A DNA stretch of 64,000 nt from Rhodovulum strictum. GTDB taxonomy: Bacteria > Pseudomonadota > Alphaproteobacteria > Rhodobacterales > Rhodobacteraceae. The translations under genes were made by a program, and so were the position numbers. Where the stretch lies: NCBI RefSeq assembly GCF_009649175.1, contig NZ_WJPO01000008.1:62001-126000 (forward strand), given 5' to 3'. This document shows positions 47,699 through 55,343 of this stretch, piece by piece (the stretch's first letter is position 1; each line of letters starts with the position of its first letter). The notes beneath the pieces are model-generated. The model was not told the DNA's origin and searched no databases. It saw nothing but the letters and a program-made list of their open reading frames with translations.

Positions 47699-48183
47699 CA
47701 CCCGCGCACCCCCAGATCCTTGCGTGCCGCCGCGATCACCTCGACCAGCGCATCATTGGTGACCGTCGCGCGCTCGATCAGCCGTTCCATGCCGCTTTCC
47801 TTGCCGCGCGCAAGATCCATTCCGCGGAAATAGCGCCGGATCGCGTCCTGGCTGTCGGGCGACATCAGCAACAGCCCCTCATTGGCAAGCCGACGCAGGT
47901 GCTGGCGCGCTTCCTCGTGGTCCCAGGCGGCGCGGTCCGCCGCATCCCCGTCCTGCGCCCGGCCGTCGGTCTCGTCCTGCAAGGCGGCATCCTCGAACTG
48001 CTTGAGCTGGCCCAGCACCGCGACAACCTCCTGGTAGAAGGCCGCCTTCTTCTCCCACCAGTGCCGGCTGCGCAAGCGGCGCAGCGCCACAAGGCCGGGC
48101 AGCCAGATGCCCAGCCCGATCGCCGCCAGCGCCACGACCAGATCGCGCAGCATGGCCGGTGCGAAAAGCTCTGCCCATGTCAT
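47698..48183 (-). CDS. Membrane-anchored protein of unknown function upstream of xseA
   Basis: 161 residues from ATG at 48183. One N-terminal hydrophobic helix (about 10-33) is followed by a charged, mostly helical domain (RHWWEKKAAFYQEVV, then repeated Asp/Glu/Ala segments) that may be a coiled coil. I do not recognise the family. Its stop overlaps the xseA start by one base, so the pair is translationally coupled. Confidence 0.68.
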   Translation of the reverse strand: MTWAELFAPAMLRDLVVALAAIGLGIWLPGLVALRRLRSRHWWEKKAAFYQEVVAVLGQLKQFEDAALQDETDGRAQDGDAADRAAWDHEEARQHLRRLANEGLLLMSPDSQDAIRRYFRGMDLARGKESGMERLIERATVTNDALVEVIAAARKDLGVRG

Positions 48184-48274
48184 CCGTCGCTGCGCCTCCG
48201 CCCGGGAATCCGAGTTGCCTCTGCCTCGGCGCGAGCCTAGAACGCCCGGGGTCGAAGGCCAAGCGGAGAGCCCC

Positions 48275-49537
48275 ATGAACATCCTGATCCTCGGCGGCGG
48301 CGGGCGCGAACATGCGCTGGCCTGGGCGATCCTGCAAAACCCGAAATGCGACCGGCTGATCGTGGCGCCAGGCAATGCCGGGATCGCCGAACTGGCGGAA
48401 TGCGCGGCGCTCGACATCGAGGATGGCGGCGCGGTCGCGGTCTTCGCCGAGGAAAACGCCGTCGATTTCGTGGTGATCGGCCCCGAGGCGCCGCTGGCCG
48501 CAGGGGTGGCCGACCGGTTGGCGGCGGCGGGCATCCTGTGCTTCGGCCCCTCACAGGCCGCCGCAGCGCTGGAAAGTTCCAAGGCGTTCACCAAGGCCAT
48601 CTGCGACGCCTGCGGCGCCCCCACGGCGGCCTATGGCCATTTCACCGATGCCGATGCGGCCAGGACCTATGTGCGGGCGCAGGGCGCCCCCATCGTGGTC
48701 AAGGCCGACGGGCTGGCGGCGGGCAAGGGCGTGATCGTGGCCGGAACCGTCGAGGAGGCGCTTGCCGCCATCGACGAGATGTTCGGCGGCAGCTTCGGCG
48801 GTGCGGGCGCCGAGGTGGTGATCGAGGAATTCATGGAGGGCGAGGAAGCCTCGTTCTTCGTGCTCTGCGATGGCGAGACCGTGCTGCCGATCGGCACCGC
48901 GCAGGACCACAAGCGCGTGGGCGACGGCGATACCGGCCCCAACACGGGCGGGATGGGCGCCTATTCCCCCGCCCCGGTGATGACAGATGCCGTCTGCACC
49001 CGCGCGCTGGACGAGATCGTGAAACCCACGATTGCCGAAATGGCGCGGCGCGGAACGCCCTATCGCGGCGTGCTGTATGCCGGGCTGATGATCAAGGACG
49101 GGGTGCCGCGGCTGGTGGAATACAATGTCCGCTTCGGCGATCCGGAATGTCAGGTGCTGATGATGCGGCTGGGTGGGCAGGTGCTGGATCTGCTGCTGGC
49201 CTGTGCCGAGGGGCGGCTGGCCGAGGCGCGGGTGAACTGGGCCGACGATCACGCGATGACGGTGGTTATGGCCGCCCGGGGCTATCCGGGGGCGTATGAA
49301 AAGGGCTCGGCCATTCGCGGGCTCGATGGCCTGCCCGAAGACAGCGCGCATATGGTGTTCCATGCAGGGACCGCGCGGCGCGACGGGCAGGTGGTGGCCA
49401 CGGGCGGGCGGGTGCTGAACGTCACCGCGCGGGGGGCAAGCCTGGCCGAGGCACGGCAGCGCGCCTATGGCATGGTCGACCGGATCGACTGGCCCGAGGG
49501 GTTCTTTCGCCGCGATATCGGCTGGCGGGCGCTATAG
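48275..49537 (+). CDS. purD: Phosphoribosylamine-glycine ligase
   Basis: 420 residues. GGGGREHALAW (residues about 6-16) is the N-domain signature; the ATP-grasp part shows KADGLAAGKGV near 148, the VIEEFMEGEE motif near 187, and QDHKRVGDGDTGPNTGGMGAY near 210 (in two pieces). NVRFGDPECQ near 287 is the metal site. It makes glycinamide ribonucleotide in purine synthesis. ATG at 48275 has GCGGAGAG upstream. It is divergent from the small membrane gene before xseA. Confidence 0.97.
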   Translation: MNILILGGGGREHALAWAILQNPKCDRLIVAPGNAGIAELAECAALDIEDGGAVAVFAEENAVDFVVIGPEAPLAAGVADRLAAAGILCFGPSQAAAALESSKAFTKAICDACGAPTAAYGHFTDADAARTYVRAQGAPIVVKADGLAAGKGVIVAGTVEEALAAIDEMFGGSFGGAGAEVVIEEFMEGEEASFFVLCDGETVLPIGTAQDHKRVGDGDTGPNTGGMGAYSPAPVMTDAVCTRALDEIVKPTIAEMARRGTPYRGVLYAGLMIKDGVPRLVEYNVRFGDPECQVLMMRLGGQVLDLLLACAEGRLAEARVNWADDHAMTVVMAARGYPGAYEKGSAIRGLDGLPEDSAHMVFHAGTARRDGQVVATGGRVLNVTARGASLAEARQRAYGMVDRIDWPEGFFRRDIGWRAL

Positions 49538-49657
49538 TCCGGCTTGCATCCGGGCTGTCCGAACCGGGGATTGCGGTGACGCCGGACAAGAGCGCGTCTT
49601 GACCGGCGTGCAGGTCCACCCGCAAACGGCTATGATCAACGCGACCAGTCAGCCGGG

Positions 49658-49975
49658 ATGCCCATGATCCATGTCACCACCACCTGCCCCGATCTCGACA
49701 CCGCCCGCGCCATCGCGCAGGCGGCGCTGGCCGAACGGCTGGCGGCCTGTGCGAACATCACCCCGGGCGTTCTGAGCCTGTTTCACTGGCAGGGCGAAAT
49801 GTCCGAGGAGGAGGAGGTGCAGATCACCTTCAAGACGACCGAGGCCGCCCGCGCCGATCTGGTCACGCTGATCGAGGTCGAACACCCCTACGAGCTGCCC
49901 GTCATCACCTGGGAAACCGTCGCCAGCACGCAGGAAGCCGAGGATTGGCTGGCCTGGGAAACGCGCCGGGGCTGA
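49658..49975 (+). CDS. cutA: Divalent cation tolerance protein CutA
   Basis: 105 residues. The CutA1 pattern is clear: HVTTTCPDLDTARAIAQAAL, LAACANI, then EVQITFKTT, and HPYELPVI near residue 83 with a final WETVAS. CutA forms trimers related to PII proteins; it is linked to copper tolerance in E. coli but its general role is unclear. The start could also be the ATG at 49664, two codons later. Confidence 0.93.
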   Translation: MPMIHVTTTCPDLDTARAIAQAALAERLAACANITPGVLSLFHWQGEMSEEEEVQITFKTTEAARADLVTLIEVEHPYELPVITWETVASTQEAEDWLAWETRRG

Positions 49976-50055
49976 CAGCTTGTCGCACCCCGACGGAACC
50001 GAAAGGGCGGTCCGTATGACGCCTCGATACTCCCACACGGATCGAGGTTTCCGCA

Positions 50056-50568
50056 ATGTCCGCCCAGTCTACCCTTCGCAAATTCGCCACGCCGCTGACC
50101 ATCGGGGCCTCGCTGCTCCTTGGCGTGACAGGTATCCTTTTGTTCTTTCACGCCAATACGGGGCTGAACAAGCTGGCCCACGAATGGGTGGGGCTGGCTT
50201 TCGTGGCCATCGTGGCGCTGCATGTGGCGGTGAACTGGCGGCCCTTTCTCGGCCATCTGAAGCGCCCGACGGGGCAGGCCGCGACGGCGCTGTTCGCGGT
50301 GCTGCTGGCGCTGACCTTCCTGCCGTTGGGGGGCGCGCAGGGCCAGGGCGGGCGGCCCGATTTCGCGCTGCTGAACCGGGTTGCGGCCGCGCCGCTCGAC
50401 ACGCTGGCGGTGGTGCTGAACGAAAGCCCCGAGGCACTGGCCGAACGGCTGCGCGATGCGGGCTATGCGGGCGCGGATTACGACGCCTCGATCGCGGCGC
50501 TGGCGGGCGGCGACCGGCCGGCGCAAATGGAACTGATCAAGGTCATCCTTGCCACGCCGCGCGGCTGA
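50056..50568 (+). CDS. DUF4405-like membrane protein with possible haem histidines
   Basis: 170 residues. Three membrane helices are seen (about 15-32, 42-62 and 76-95). Histidines lie in and next to them (FFHANTG, LAHEWVG, LHVAVNW), as in cytochrome b-like DUF4405 proteins that may bind haem. A helical C-terminal domain (about 115-170) ends in KVILATPRG and resembles a DUF4405-linked tail. It is followed by a convergent DUF6455 gene across a GC-rich hairpin. The FNR box at 51224 lies on the far side of the DUF6455 pair. Confidence 0.75.
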   Translation: MSAQSTLRKFATPLTIGASLLLGVTGILLFFHANTGLNKLAHEWVGLAFVAIVALHVAVNWRPFLGHLKRPTGQAATALFAVLLALTFLPLGGAQGQGGRPDFALLNRVAAAPLDTLAVVLNESPEALAERLRDAGYAGADYDASIAALAGGDRPAQMELIKVILATPRG

Positions 50569-50584
50569 ACGCCCCCCAGAATGC

Positions 50585-50615
50585 ACAAGGCCCCGTCCGG
50601 TTGGCGGGGCCTTGT
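50585..50615. terminator. Hairpin between convergent genes
   Basis: ACAAGGCCCCG-N9-CGGGGCCTTGT, a perfect 11-bp stem in the 59-nt gap between the DUF4405 and DUF6455 genes. It lacks a long T-run on either side, so termination strength is uncertain. Position fits a shared terminator. Confidence 0.6.
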
Positions 50616-50627
50616 AGCGTTCCGGGG

Positions 50628-50888
50628 TCAGGCGCGGGGTTTCAGCGCCTCGAGCCGGGACTTGAGCGGGCACCAGTCCGGCACGGCCTCGGCCCCCGCA
50701 CCCTGCCGGGCGAGCCAGGGCATGCAGCGTTCGGTCCGGTCGCAATGGCAGCAAGTCGCGACCATCCCGGCAAACTCGCCCCGGGCCAGCCGCCCGGCCT
50801 GAAGCGCGCCGTTGACATTGACGCCGATGGTCCGCGCCATACCCTGCGTCAGCCAGAAATGCTTTGACAGCCTGCCCCGCTCTTCCAT
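50628..50888 (-). CDS. DUF6455 family cysteine-rich small protein (second of a pair)
   Basis: 86 residues. ATCCHCDRTERCMPW has a C-C-x-C-x5-C cluster and a later PDWCPLKSRLEAL adds another Cys, like the C-x2-C-x5-C ... C pattern of its upstream paralogue. The spacing suggests a bound metal or iron-sulfur group, which is inference. The genes are 6 nt apart and share an upstream FNR-type box. Function unknown. Confidence 0.72.
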   Translation of the reverse strand: MEERGRLSKHFWLTQGMARTIGVNVNGALQAGRLARGEFAGMVATCCHCDRTERCMPWLARQGAGAEAVPDWCPLKSRLEALKPRA

Positions 50889-50894
50889 CGCGCC

Positions 50895-51164
50895 TCAGGC
50901 AGACACCAGCCGTGTCCGCATCGCCTCCAGCAGATCCTTGTTGCGGCAATAGTCCGGCGTTTCCTCGGTGCCCTCCGCGTGCTCGCCCAGCCAGCCCTTG
51001 CAATGGGCCGGGTCGGTGCAGCCCAGACAGCGGGACACGGTCGATTGCATGTCCTCGGGCGTCCAGTTGCCGGCCATCATCTCTTCGGTCAGATCGAGGC
51101 CCAGCGCCTCGGCCATCTTTTCCACCAATGCGGCATGTTCGCCGTATTTCGTCTGGCCAGACAT
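50895..51164 (-). CDS. DUF6455 family cysteine-rich small protein (first of a pair)
   Basis: 89 residues from ATG at 51164. SRCLGCTDPAHCKGW gives C-x2-C-x5-C, with a further Cys in TPDYCRNKDLLEAM. It resembles the downstream gene in layout (helical N-terminus, Cys cluster, PD-W/Y-C tail), so the pair arose by duplication. An FNR-type box sits 67 bp before the start, suggesting expression at low oxygen. The N-terminal extension to 51197 is open but unlikely. Confidence 0.72.
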   Translation of the reverse strand: MSGQTKYGEHAALVEKMAEALGLDLTEEMMAGNWTPEDMQSTVSRCLGCTDPAHCKGWLGEHAEGTEETPDYCRNKDLLEAMRTRLVSA

Positions 51165-51223
51165 CCGCGATCTCCCGTTGGCTCTTGACTTCGCCACTAA
51201 AGCGAAAGGCGCAGGCGGGCGCC

Positions 51224-51237
51224 TTGATGCGTGTCAA
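51224..51237 (-). promoter_or_regulatory. FNR-type box before the DUF6455 pair
   Basis: TTGAT-GCGT-GTCAA matches TTGAT-N4-ATCAA at nine of ten positions. Its centre is 66.5 bp before the ATG at 51164, and a possible -10 (TTTAGT read on the minus strand) lies at 51196-51201. It is also 60 bp before the divergent start at 51297, so it could serve both. Confidence 0.62.
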
Positions 51238-51296
51238 GTCGGCCGGACCCGCCGCAATCGCTTCACAAGGCGCGCGGCGGCGGCTAGCCTGAGCCC

Positions 51297-51536
51297 ATGT
51301 TCACCATCGAGCACGATTTCGACGCCACCGTGATCACCCTTGTCGACGAGGGGCGGCAGGGCTTGCAGGAGGATGTGACGATCACCGCCTTCGAGGATTG
51401 CGTGACCATCGAACAGCTTGATGCGCGCACGGGCGAGGTGCAGAAGATCACGCTGTCGCTGGGCCAGGTGCACGAACTGGGCGCCGCGCTGGACCTGCCC
51501 GAAGGGATCTACCGCATCGGTCCCGAGCGCGACTGA
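51297..51536 (+). CDS. Small conserved-looking protein of unknown function
   Basis: 79 residues with no signal peptide or membrane helix. The sequence MFTIEHDFDATVITLVDEG to RIGPERD looks like a compact beta-rich domain (alternating hydrophobics, many acidic residues). I do not recognise a family. It is divergent from the DUF6455 pair with the FNR-type box between, and followed by a convergent DUF167 gene after 6 nt. Confidence 0.65.
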   Translation: MFTIEHDFDATVITLVDEGRQGLQEDVTITAFEDCVTIEQLDARTGEVQKITLSLGQVHELGAALDLPEGIYRIGPERD

Positions 51537-51542
51537 CAACCC

Positions 51543-51791
51543 TCAGCCCAGCACCCGGATCAGCTTGTCCCGCGCGGTGTGGCCGCGGATGATCTCGAGC
51601 CGCGATTTCGGCACGCCCAGCGCCTTGGACAACAGCTTGATGACCGCTGCATTCGCCTTGCCGTCCTCGGGGACGCAGGTGACATAGACGCGCAACAGGC
51701 CGTCCTCGGCCACGATGCGGTCGCGCGACGCCTTGGGGGTTACGCGCAGGGCGATCTCGGTTCCGGGGGTCGCAAGATGGGCAAGGTCCAT
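51543..51791 (-). CDS. DUF167 family protein (YggU-like)
   Basis: 82 residues. The DUF167 pattern is seen: LRVTPKASRDRI near residue 15, VTCVPEDGKANAAVIKLLSKAL near 38 and VPKSRLEIIRGHTARDKLIRV at the end. The family is widespread and small, and its biochemical role is not settled. It is divergent from the nitroreductase gene and convergent with the small gene on its other side. Confidence 0.9.
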   Translation of the reverse strand: MDLAHLATPGTEIALRVTPKASRDRIVAEDGLLRVYVTCVPEDGKANAAVIKLLSKALGVPKSRLEIIRGHTARDKLIRVLG

Positions 51792-51873
51792 CCCCCTTGC
51801 TTGCCACAGGCGCGCGGCGCGTCAAGCCGGGCTTGCGCCGCGCGCCGCGATATCCGACATCAGGGGCGACAAG

Positions 51874-52464
51874 ATGGAGACGCGCATGCCCGCCCCCCGC
51901 CCCGAGGTGATGGACTTCCTGCTGACCCGCCGCTCGCGCCCCGCCAAGACCCTGTGCGCGCCTGCGCCCGACCGTGGCCAACTGGGGCCGATCCTGACCG
52001 CGGCGCTGCGCAGCCCCGATCACGGCAAGCTGGAACCCTGGCGGCTGATCGTGCTGGAGGCACCCGCCTTGCGCCGACTCGCGGGGCTGGTGCGCGCCCG
52101 CGGCACAGAGCTGGGCCATGCGGCCGAGGCGATCGACAAGGCGGCCGCCGCCTATGAGACAAGCCCGCTGGCGGTTGCCGTGATCTCGTCGCCGAAGCCG
52201 TCGGACAAGATCCCCGAGATCGAACAGGTCTATTCGGCGGGCGCGGTCTGCCTTGCGCTGCTGAACGCGGCGCATGCCTCGGGCTGGGGGGCGAACTGGC
52301 TGTCGGGCTGGCCCGCCCATGACCGCGGCTTTGTCGAGGCCGGGCTGGGGCTTGCACCGCAGGAACGGGTCGCGGGCCTGATCCATATCGGCACCGAGAC
52401 CGCCGCCCCGCCCGACCGCCCCCGCCCCGATCTGGACGCGATCACGCGATGGGTGTCGGAATGA
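51874..52464 (+). CDS. Nitroreductase family protein (YdjA-like)
   Basis: 196 residues from ATG at 51874 (an ATG four codons later is also possible). The FMN-binding pattern includes LTRRSRPAKTL near residue 17, LRSPDHGKLEPWRLIVLE near 46 and AGLIHIGTET near 168. It is a short nitroreductase of the YdjA type, acting on nitro compounds or quinones with NAD(P)H. The stop overlaps the next gene by 4 nt (ATGA), linking them. Confidence 0.87.
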   Translation: METRMPAPRPEVMDFLLTRRSRPAKTLCAPAPDRGQLGPILTAALRSPDHGKLEPWRLIVLEAPALRRLAGLVRARGTELGHAAEAIDKAAAAYETSPLAVAVISSPKPSDKIPEIEQVYSAGAVCLALLNAAHASGWGANWLSGWPAHDRGFVEAGLGLAPQERVAGLIHIGTETAAPPDRPRPDLDAITRWVSE

Positions 52465-53150
52465 TCTTCTCGGCCTTTCTCAAGGCACTGGGCCAGCTTG
52501 GCGACCGCACCTTCCGCAAGGTGCTGCTGCTGGGAATCGGGCTGTCGGTGGGGCTGCTGGCCGCGATCTATGCGGTGGTCTTCCTGCTGATCGGCTGGCT
52601 GGTGCCCGACAGCATCACCCTGCCCTGGATCGGCACGGTGGCCTGGGTGGACAATCTGCTGTCGGGGGCCTCGCTGATCCTGATGATCGTGCTGTCGGTG
52701 TTCCTGATGGTGCCCGTGGCCTCGGCCTTCATCGGCATTTTCCTCGATGACGTGGCCGAGGCGGTCGAGGCGCGGCATTACCCGTCGCTGCCGCCGGTCA
52801 AGCCCGTGCCCGTGCTGGACCAGATCCGCGATTCGCTGGGCTTTCTGGCGGTCGTGGTGGGGGTGAACCTTGTGGCGCTGGTGGCCTATTTCTTCGTCGG
52901 TCCGCTGGCGCCCCTGCTGTTCTGGACGGTGAACGGGTTCCTGCTGGGGCGGGAGTATTTCCAGATGGCGGCCATGCGGCGGCTGGGGCGCAAGGGGGCG
53001 AAGGCGCTGCGCCGCCGCCATGCGGGCATGATCTTCGTGGCCGGTGTCCTGATGGCGGTGCCGCTGTCGGTGCCCGTGGTGAACCTGTTGATCCCGATCC
53101 TGGGCGCTGCGGTCTTCACCCATATGGTGAACCGCTTGCAGGCGGGCTGA
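52461..53150 (+). CDS. EI24/CysZ-like membrane protein
   Basis: 229 residues from ATG at 52461, overlapping the nitroreductase stop by 4 nt. About four or five membrane helices are seen, with the family-like SAFIGIFLDDVAEAVEARHYP near residue 90 and FLLGREYFQMAAMRRL near 168. EI24/CysZ-like proteins include sulfate uptake channels, but most alphaproteobacterial members are uncharacterised. An upstream in-frame ATG (52449) adds four residues. Confidence 0.8.
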   Translation: MIFSAFLKALGQLGDRTFRKVLLLGIGLSVGLLAAIYAVVFLLIGWLVPDSITLPWIGTVAWVDNLLSGASLILMIVLSVFLMVPVASAFIGIFLDDVAEAVEARHYPSLPPVKPVPVLDQIRDSLGFLAVVVGVNLVALVAYFFVGPLAPLLFWTVNGFLLGREYFQMAAMRRLGRKGAKALRRRHAGMIFVAGVLMAVPLSVPVVNLLIPILGAAVFTHMVNRLQAG

Positions 53151-53186
53151 GCGGGGCGGCCGGGCACCGCCCCCGCAACCGGTCGG

Positions 53187-53591
53187 TCAGACCTGTTCCA
53201 GTTCGACCAGGCAGCCGTTGAAATCCTTGGGGTGCAGGAACAGCACCGGCTTGCCATGCGCGCCGATCTTGGGCTCGCCAGTGCCCAGCACCCGCGCGCC
53301 TTGCGCCTTGAGCCGGTCGCGGGCGGCCAGGATATCCTCGACCTCGTAGCAGATATGGTGAATCCCGCCCGCGGGGTTCTTTTCCAGGAACCCCTTGATC
53401 GGGCTGTTCTCGCCCAGCGGATAAAGCAGTTCGATCTTGGTGTTCGGCAGTTCGATGAACACCACGGTCACCCCATGGTCGGGCTCGTCCTGCGGCGCGC
53501 CGACCTTGGCGCCCAGCGTGTCGGCATATTGCGCGGCCGCAGCGGCAAGATCCGGAACGGCGATGGCGACATGGTTCAGACGTCCGATCAT
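53187..53591 (-). CDS. Methylmalonyl-CoA epimerase
   Basis: 134 residues, vicinal-oxygen-chelate fold. LNHVAIAVPDLAAAAAQY at the N-terminus, IELLYPLGENSPI near residue 53, GGIHHICYEVED near 75 and the C-terminal FLHPKDFNGCLVELEQ are typical, with metal ligands His7, Glu (IEL), His (HHICYEV) and Glu (VELEQ). It interconverts methylmalonyl-CoA epimers in propionyl-CoA use or the ethylmalonyl-CoA pathway. Symbols mce and epi are both used for it. It stands alone here, without the mutase gene. Confidence 0.94.
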   Translation of the reverse strand: MIGRLNHVAIAVPDLAAAAAQYADTLGAKVGAPQDEPDHGVTVVFIELPNTKIELLYPLGENSPIKGFLEKNPAGGIHHICYEVEDILAARDRLKAQGARVLGTGEPKIGAHGKPVLFLHPKDFNGCLVELEQV

Positions 53592-53653
53592 GGGCTTTCT
53601 CCTCGGGCTTGGTCGTGGGGGTTATCCGTCACGCCGCGCCGCGGCGCAAGCCC

Positions 53654-54370
53654 TCAGGCCAGCGCCGGATCGCGCGCCGCAAGGATGGGCCGGGTCAGGT
53701 CCGACAGCCGCAGCCGCTGCCGCCCGTCCGCGTCGAAATTGGCGGGCTCAAGCCAGGCCGCATAGGCCGCCTTCAGCGCCGGCCATTCGCTGTCGATGGC
53801 GGCGAACCAGGCGGTGTCGCGGTTACGGCCCTTGACCACGGTGGCCTGCCGAAAGATGCCCTCGTAACTCAGCCCCAGCCGTTCCGCCGCCCGGCGCGAG
53901 GCAAGGTTCAGCGCGTTGCACTTCCATTCCACGCGCCGATAGCCCGCCCCAAAGGCCCAGCCGATCATCAGCGTCATCGCCTCGGTCGCCGCGGGCCTGC
54001 GCTGCATCCCCGCCGACAGCGCAATATGCCCGATCTCGATCGAGCCCGCCTCGGGCGCGATGCGCAGATAGCTCATCGCGCCACCTGCACGCCCTGATCG
54101 GGCATCGCGGACGGCGAAGAACAGCGGATCATCGGTCGTCGCGGCGCTTTCGGCCCAGTGGCGATAGGCGTCTTCGGAGGCGAACGGCCCATAGGGCAGG
54201 TAGGTCCACATCGCGGGATCGGCCAGGTTCGCGGCGTGCAACTCGGCGCAATGCCGGTCGGGGTCCAGCGGTTCCAGCACCGCATGGCGCCCCGCCATCG
54301 CCTGCCGCGCGGGCCGGGGCGGGGGCGTCCAGCCCGCGACCTCTGCGCCCAGGGGTAACGCCGCATCCAT
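53654..54370 (-). CDS. GNAT family N-acetyltransferase (RimJ/RimL-like)
   Basis: 238 residues from ATG at 54370, just after GGAGGG. The RimJ/RimL-type GNAT domain is at about residues 25-195: VLEPLDPDRHCAELHAAN, GSIEIGHIALSAGMQRRPAATEA, then VEWKCNALNLASRRAAERLG. It acetylates an amino group on a protein or small molecule; the substrate is unknown. It is divergent from the small ORF at 54514. Confidence 0.87.
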   Translation of the reverse strand: MDAALPLGAEVAGWTPPPRPARQAMAGRHAVLEPLDPDRHCAELHAANLADPAMWTYLPYGPFASEDAYRHWAESAATTDDPLFFAVRDARSGRAGGAMSYLRIAPEAGSIEIGHIALSAGMQRRPAATEAMTLMIGWAFGAGYRRVEWKCNALNLASRRAAERLGLSYEGIFRQATVVKGRNRDTAWFAAIDSEWPALKAAYAAWLEPANFDADGRQRLRLSDLTRPILAARDPALA

Positions 54371-54513
54371 ACCCGCCCTCCGAACTGTCGTCGCCATTCC
54401 TGCCGGTTCCGGGGCCGCCTGCAAGCCCCATCTGCCCGGATCCTGCGCGGCCCGGGTCCAATTCGCGCCCGAATCCCCGGGCAACGTCGGCCCTACCAAG
54501 AAGGAGCGCCGCC

Positions 54514-54615
54514 ATGTTCGTCGACCGCGTCAAGACCCTGTTCGACCGTGCCGTGTTCTGGGGCGGCGCCAGTTCGCTCACGCTTGCGCTTCTGGGAACG
54601 GTCTGGCCCGCCTGA
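54514..54615 (+). CDS. 33-residue small ORF with strong ribosome site
   Basis: ATG at 54514 preceded by AAGAAGGAG at ideal spacing; the frame runs to a TGA at 54613. The peptide MFVDRVKTLFDRAVFWGGAS-etc. is an amphipathic/basic N-terminus followed by a short hydrophobic helix (SSLTLALLGTVW), so a membrane microprotein is likely. It lies between the divergent GNAT gene and the methyltransferase promoter. It has no known family that I recognise. Confidence 0.55.
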   Translation: MFVDRVKTLFDRAVFWGGASSLTLALLGTVWPA

Positions 54616-54640
54616 TCCCGGCCGCGCGCACGGAAAGGGT

Positions 54641-54669
54641 TTGTCAATCCGGATATGTTCCCTTATTGT
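54641..54669 (+). promoter_or_regulatory. Predicted sigma-70 promoter for the MT-A70 methyltransferase
   Basis: TTGTCA (54641-54646), a 17-nt spacer and TATTGT (54664-54669), 33 nt before the ATG at 54702. It lies in a more AT-rich stretch than the flanks. Confidence 0.55.
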
Positions 54670-54701
54670 TCCAGTTGGAGCATCGGGGGAAATCCGCCAA
54701 T

Positions 54702-55343
54702 ATGTTGGATATGACAATCTCTCCGGCACAAGACCTGCAACGATTTCTGGGCGGCGGCCGGTTCGGCACCGTGCTGGCGGACCCGCCCTGGCGATTCGTC
54801 AACCGCACCGGCAAGGTCGCGCCGGAACATCGCCGCCTGTCGCGCTATCCCACGCTAGAGGTTGACGAGATCTGTGCCCTGCCCGTGGCCGAGCATCTGG
54901 CCGAGCGGGCGCATTGCTACCTGTGGGTGCCGAACGCGCTGTTGCCGCAGGGGTTGCAGGTGCTCTCGGCCTGGGGGTTCGAATACAAGTCGAACATCGT
55001 CTGGCACAAGGTCCGCAAGGATGGCGGCTCGGACGGGCGCGGCGTGGGATTCTATTTCCGCAACGTGACCGAGATCCTTCTGTTCGGCACGCGGGGGCGC
55101 AATGCGCGAACGCTGGATGCAGGGCGGCGGCAGGTCAACATGCTGCAAACCCGCAAGCGTGAACATTCCCGCAAGCCGGACGAGCAATACGACCTGATCG
55201 AAAGCTGTTCCTGGGGCCCCTATCTGGAACTGTTCGGCCGCGGTGTCCGGCAGGGATGGACGGTCTGGGGCAATCAGGCGGACGAGGATTATCGCCCCGA
55301 CTGGGCCACCTACGCCTATAATTCCTCGCTGGCGGCCGAATAG
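54702..55343 (+). CDS. MT-A70 family DNA adenine methyltransferase (restriction-modification partner)
   Basis: 213 residues from ATG at 54702 (an ATG three codons later is also possible). The catalytic DPPW is in VLADPPWRFVNRTG near residue 28; LWVPNALLPQGLQVL near 76 and SNIVWHKVRKDG near 97 are family segments, and ELFGRG near 176 and GWTVWGNQ near 186 are the usual end motifs. MT-A70 enzymes methylate the N6 of adenine. The gene is convergent with, and overlaps by 28 nt, a BglII-like endonuclease gene, so the two are probably a type II pair. Recognition site unknown. Confidence 0.87.
   Translation: MLDMTISPAQDLQRFLGGGRFGTVLADPPWRFVNRTGKVAPEHRRLSRYPTLEVDEICALPVAEHLAERAHCYLWVPNALLPQGLQVLSAWGFEYKSNIVWHKVRKDGGSDGRGVGFYFRNVTEILLFGTRGRNARTLDAGRRQVNMLQTRKREHSRKPDEQYDLIESCSWGPYLELFGRGVRQGWTVWGNQADEDYRPDWATYAYNSSLAAE

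Noticed and set aside
55316-55343. Frameshift or broken end where methylase and endonuclease genes overlap
   Set aside because: Both frames end cleanly on their own stop codons; short convergent overlaps occur naturally.
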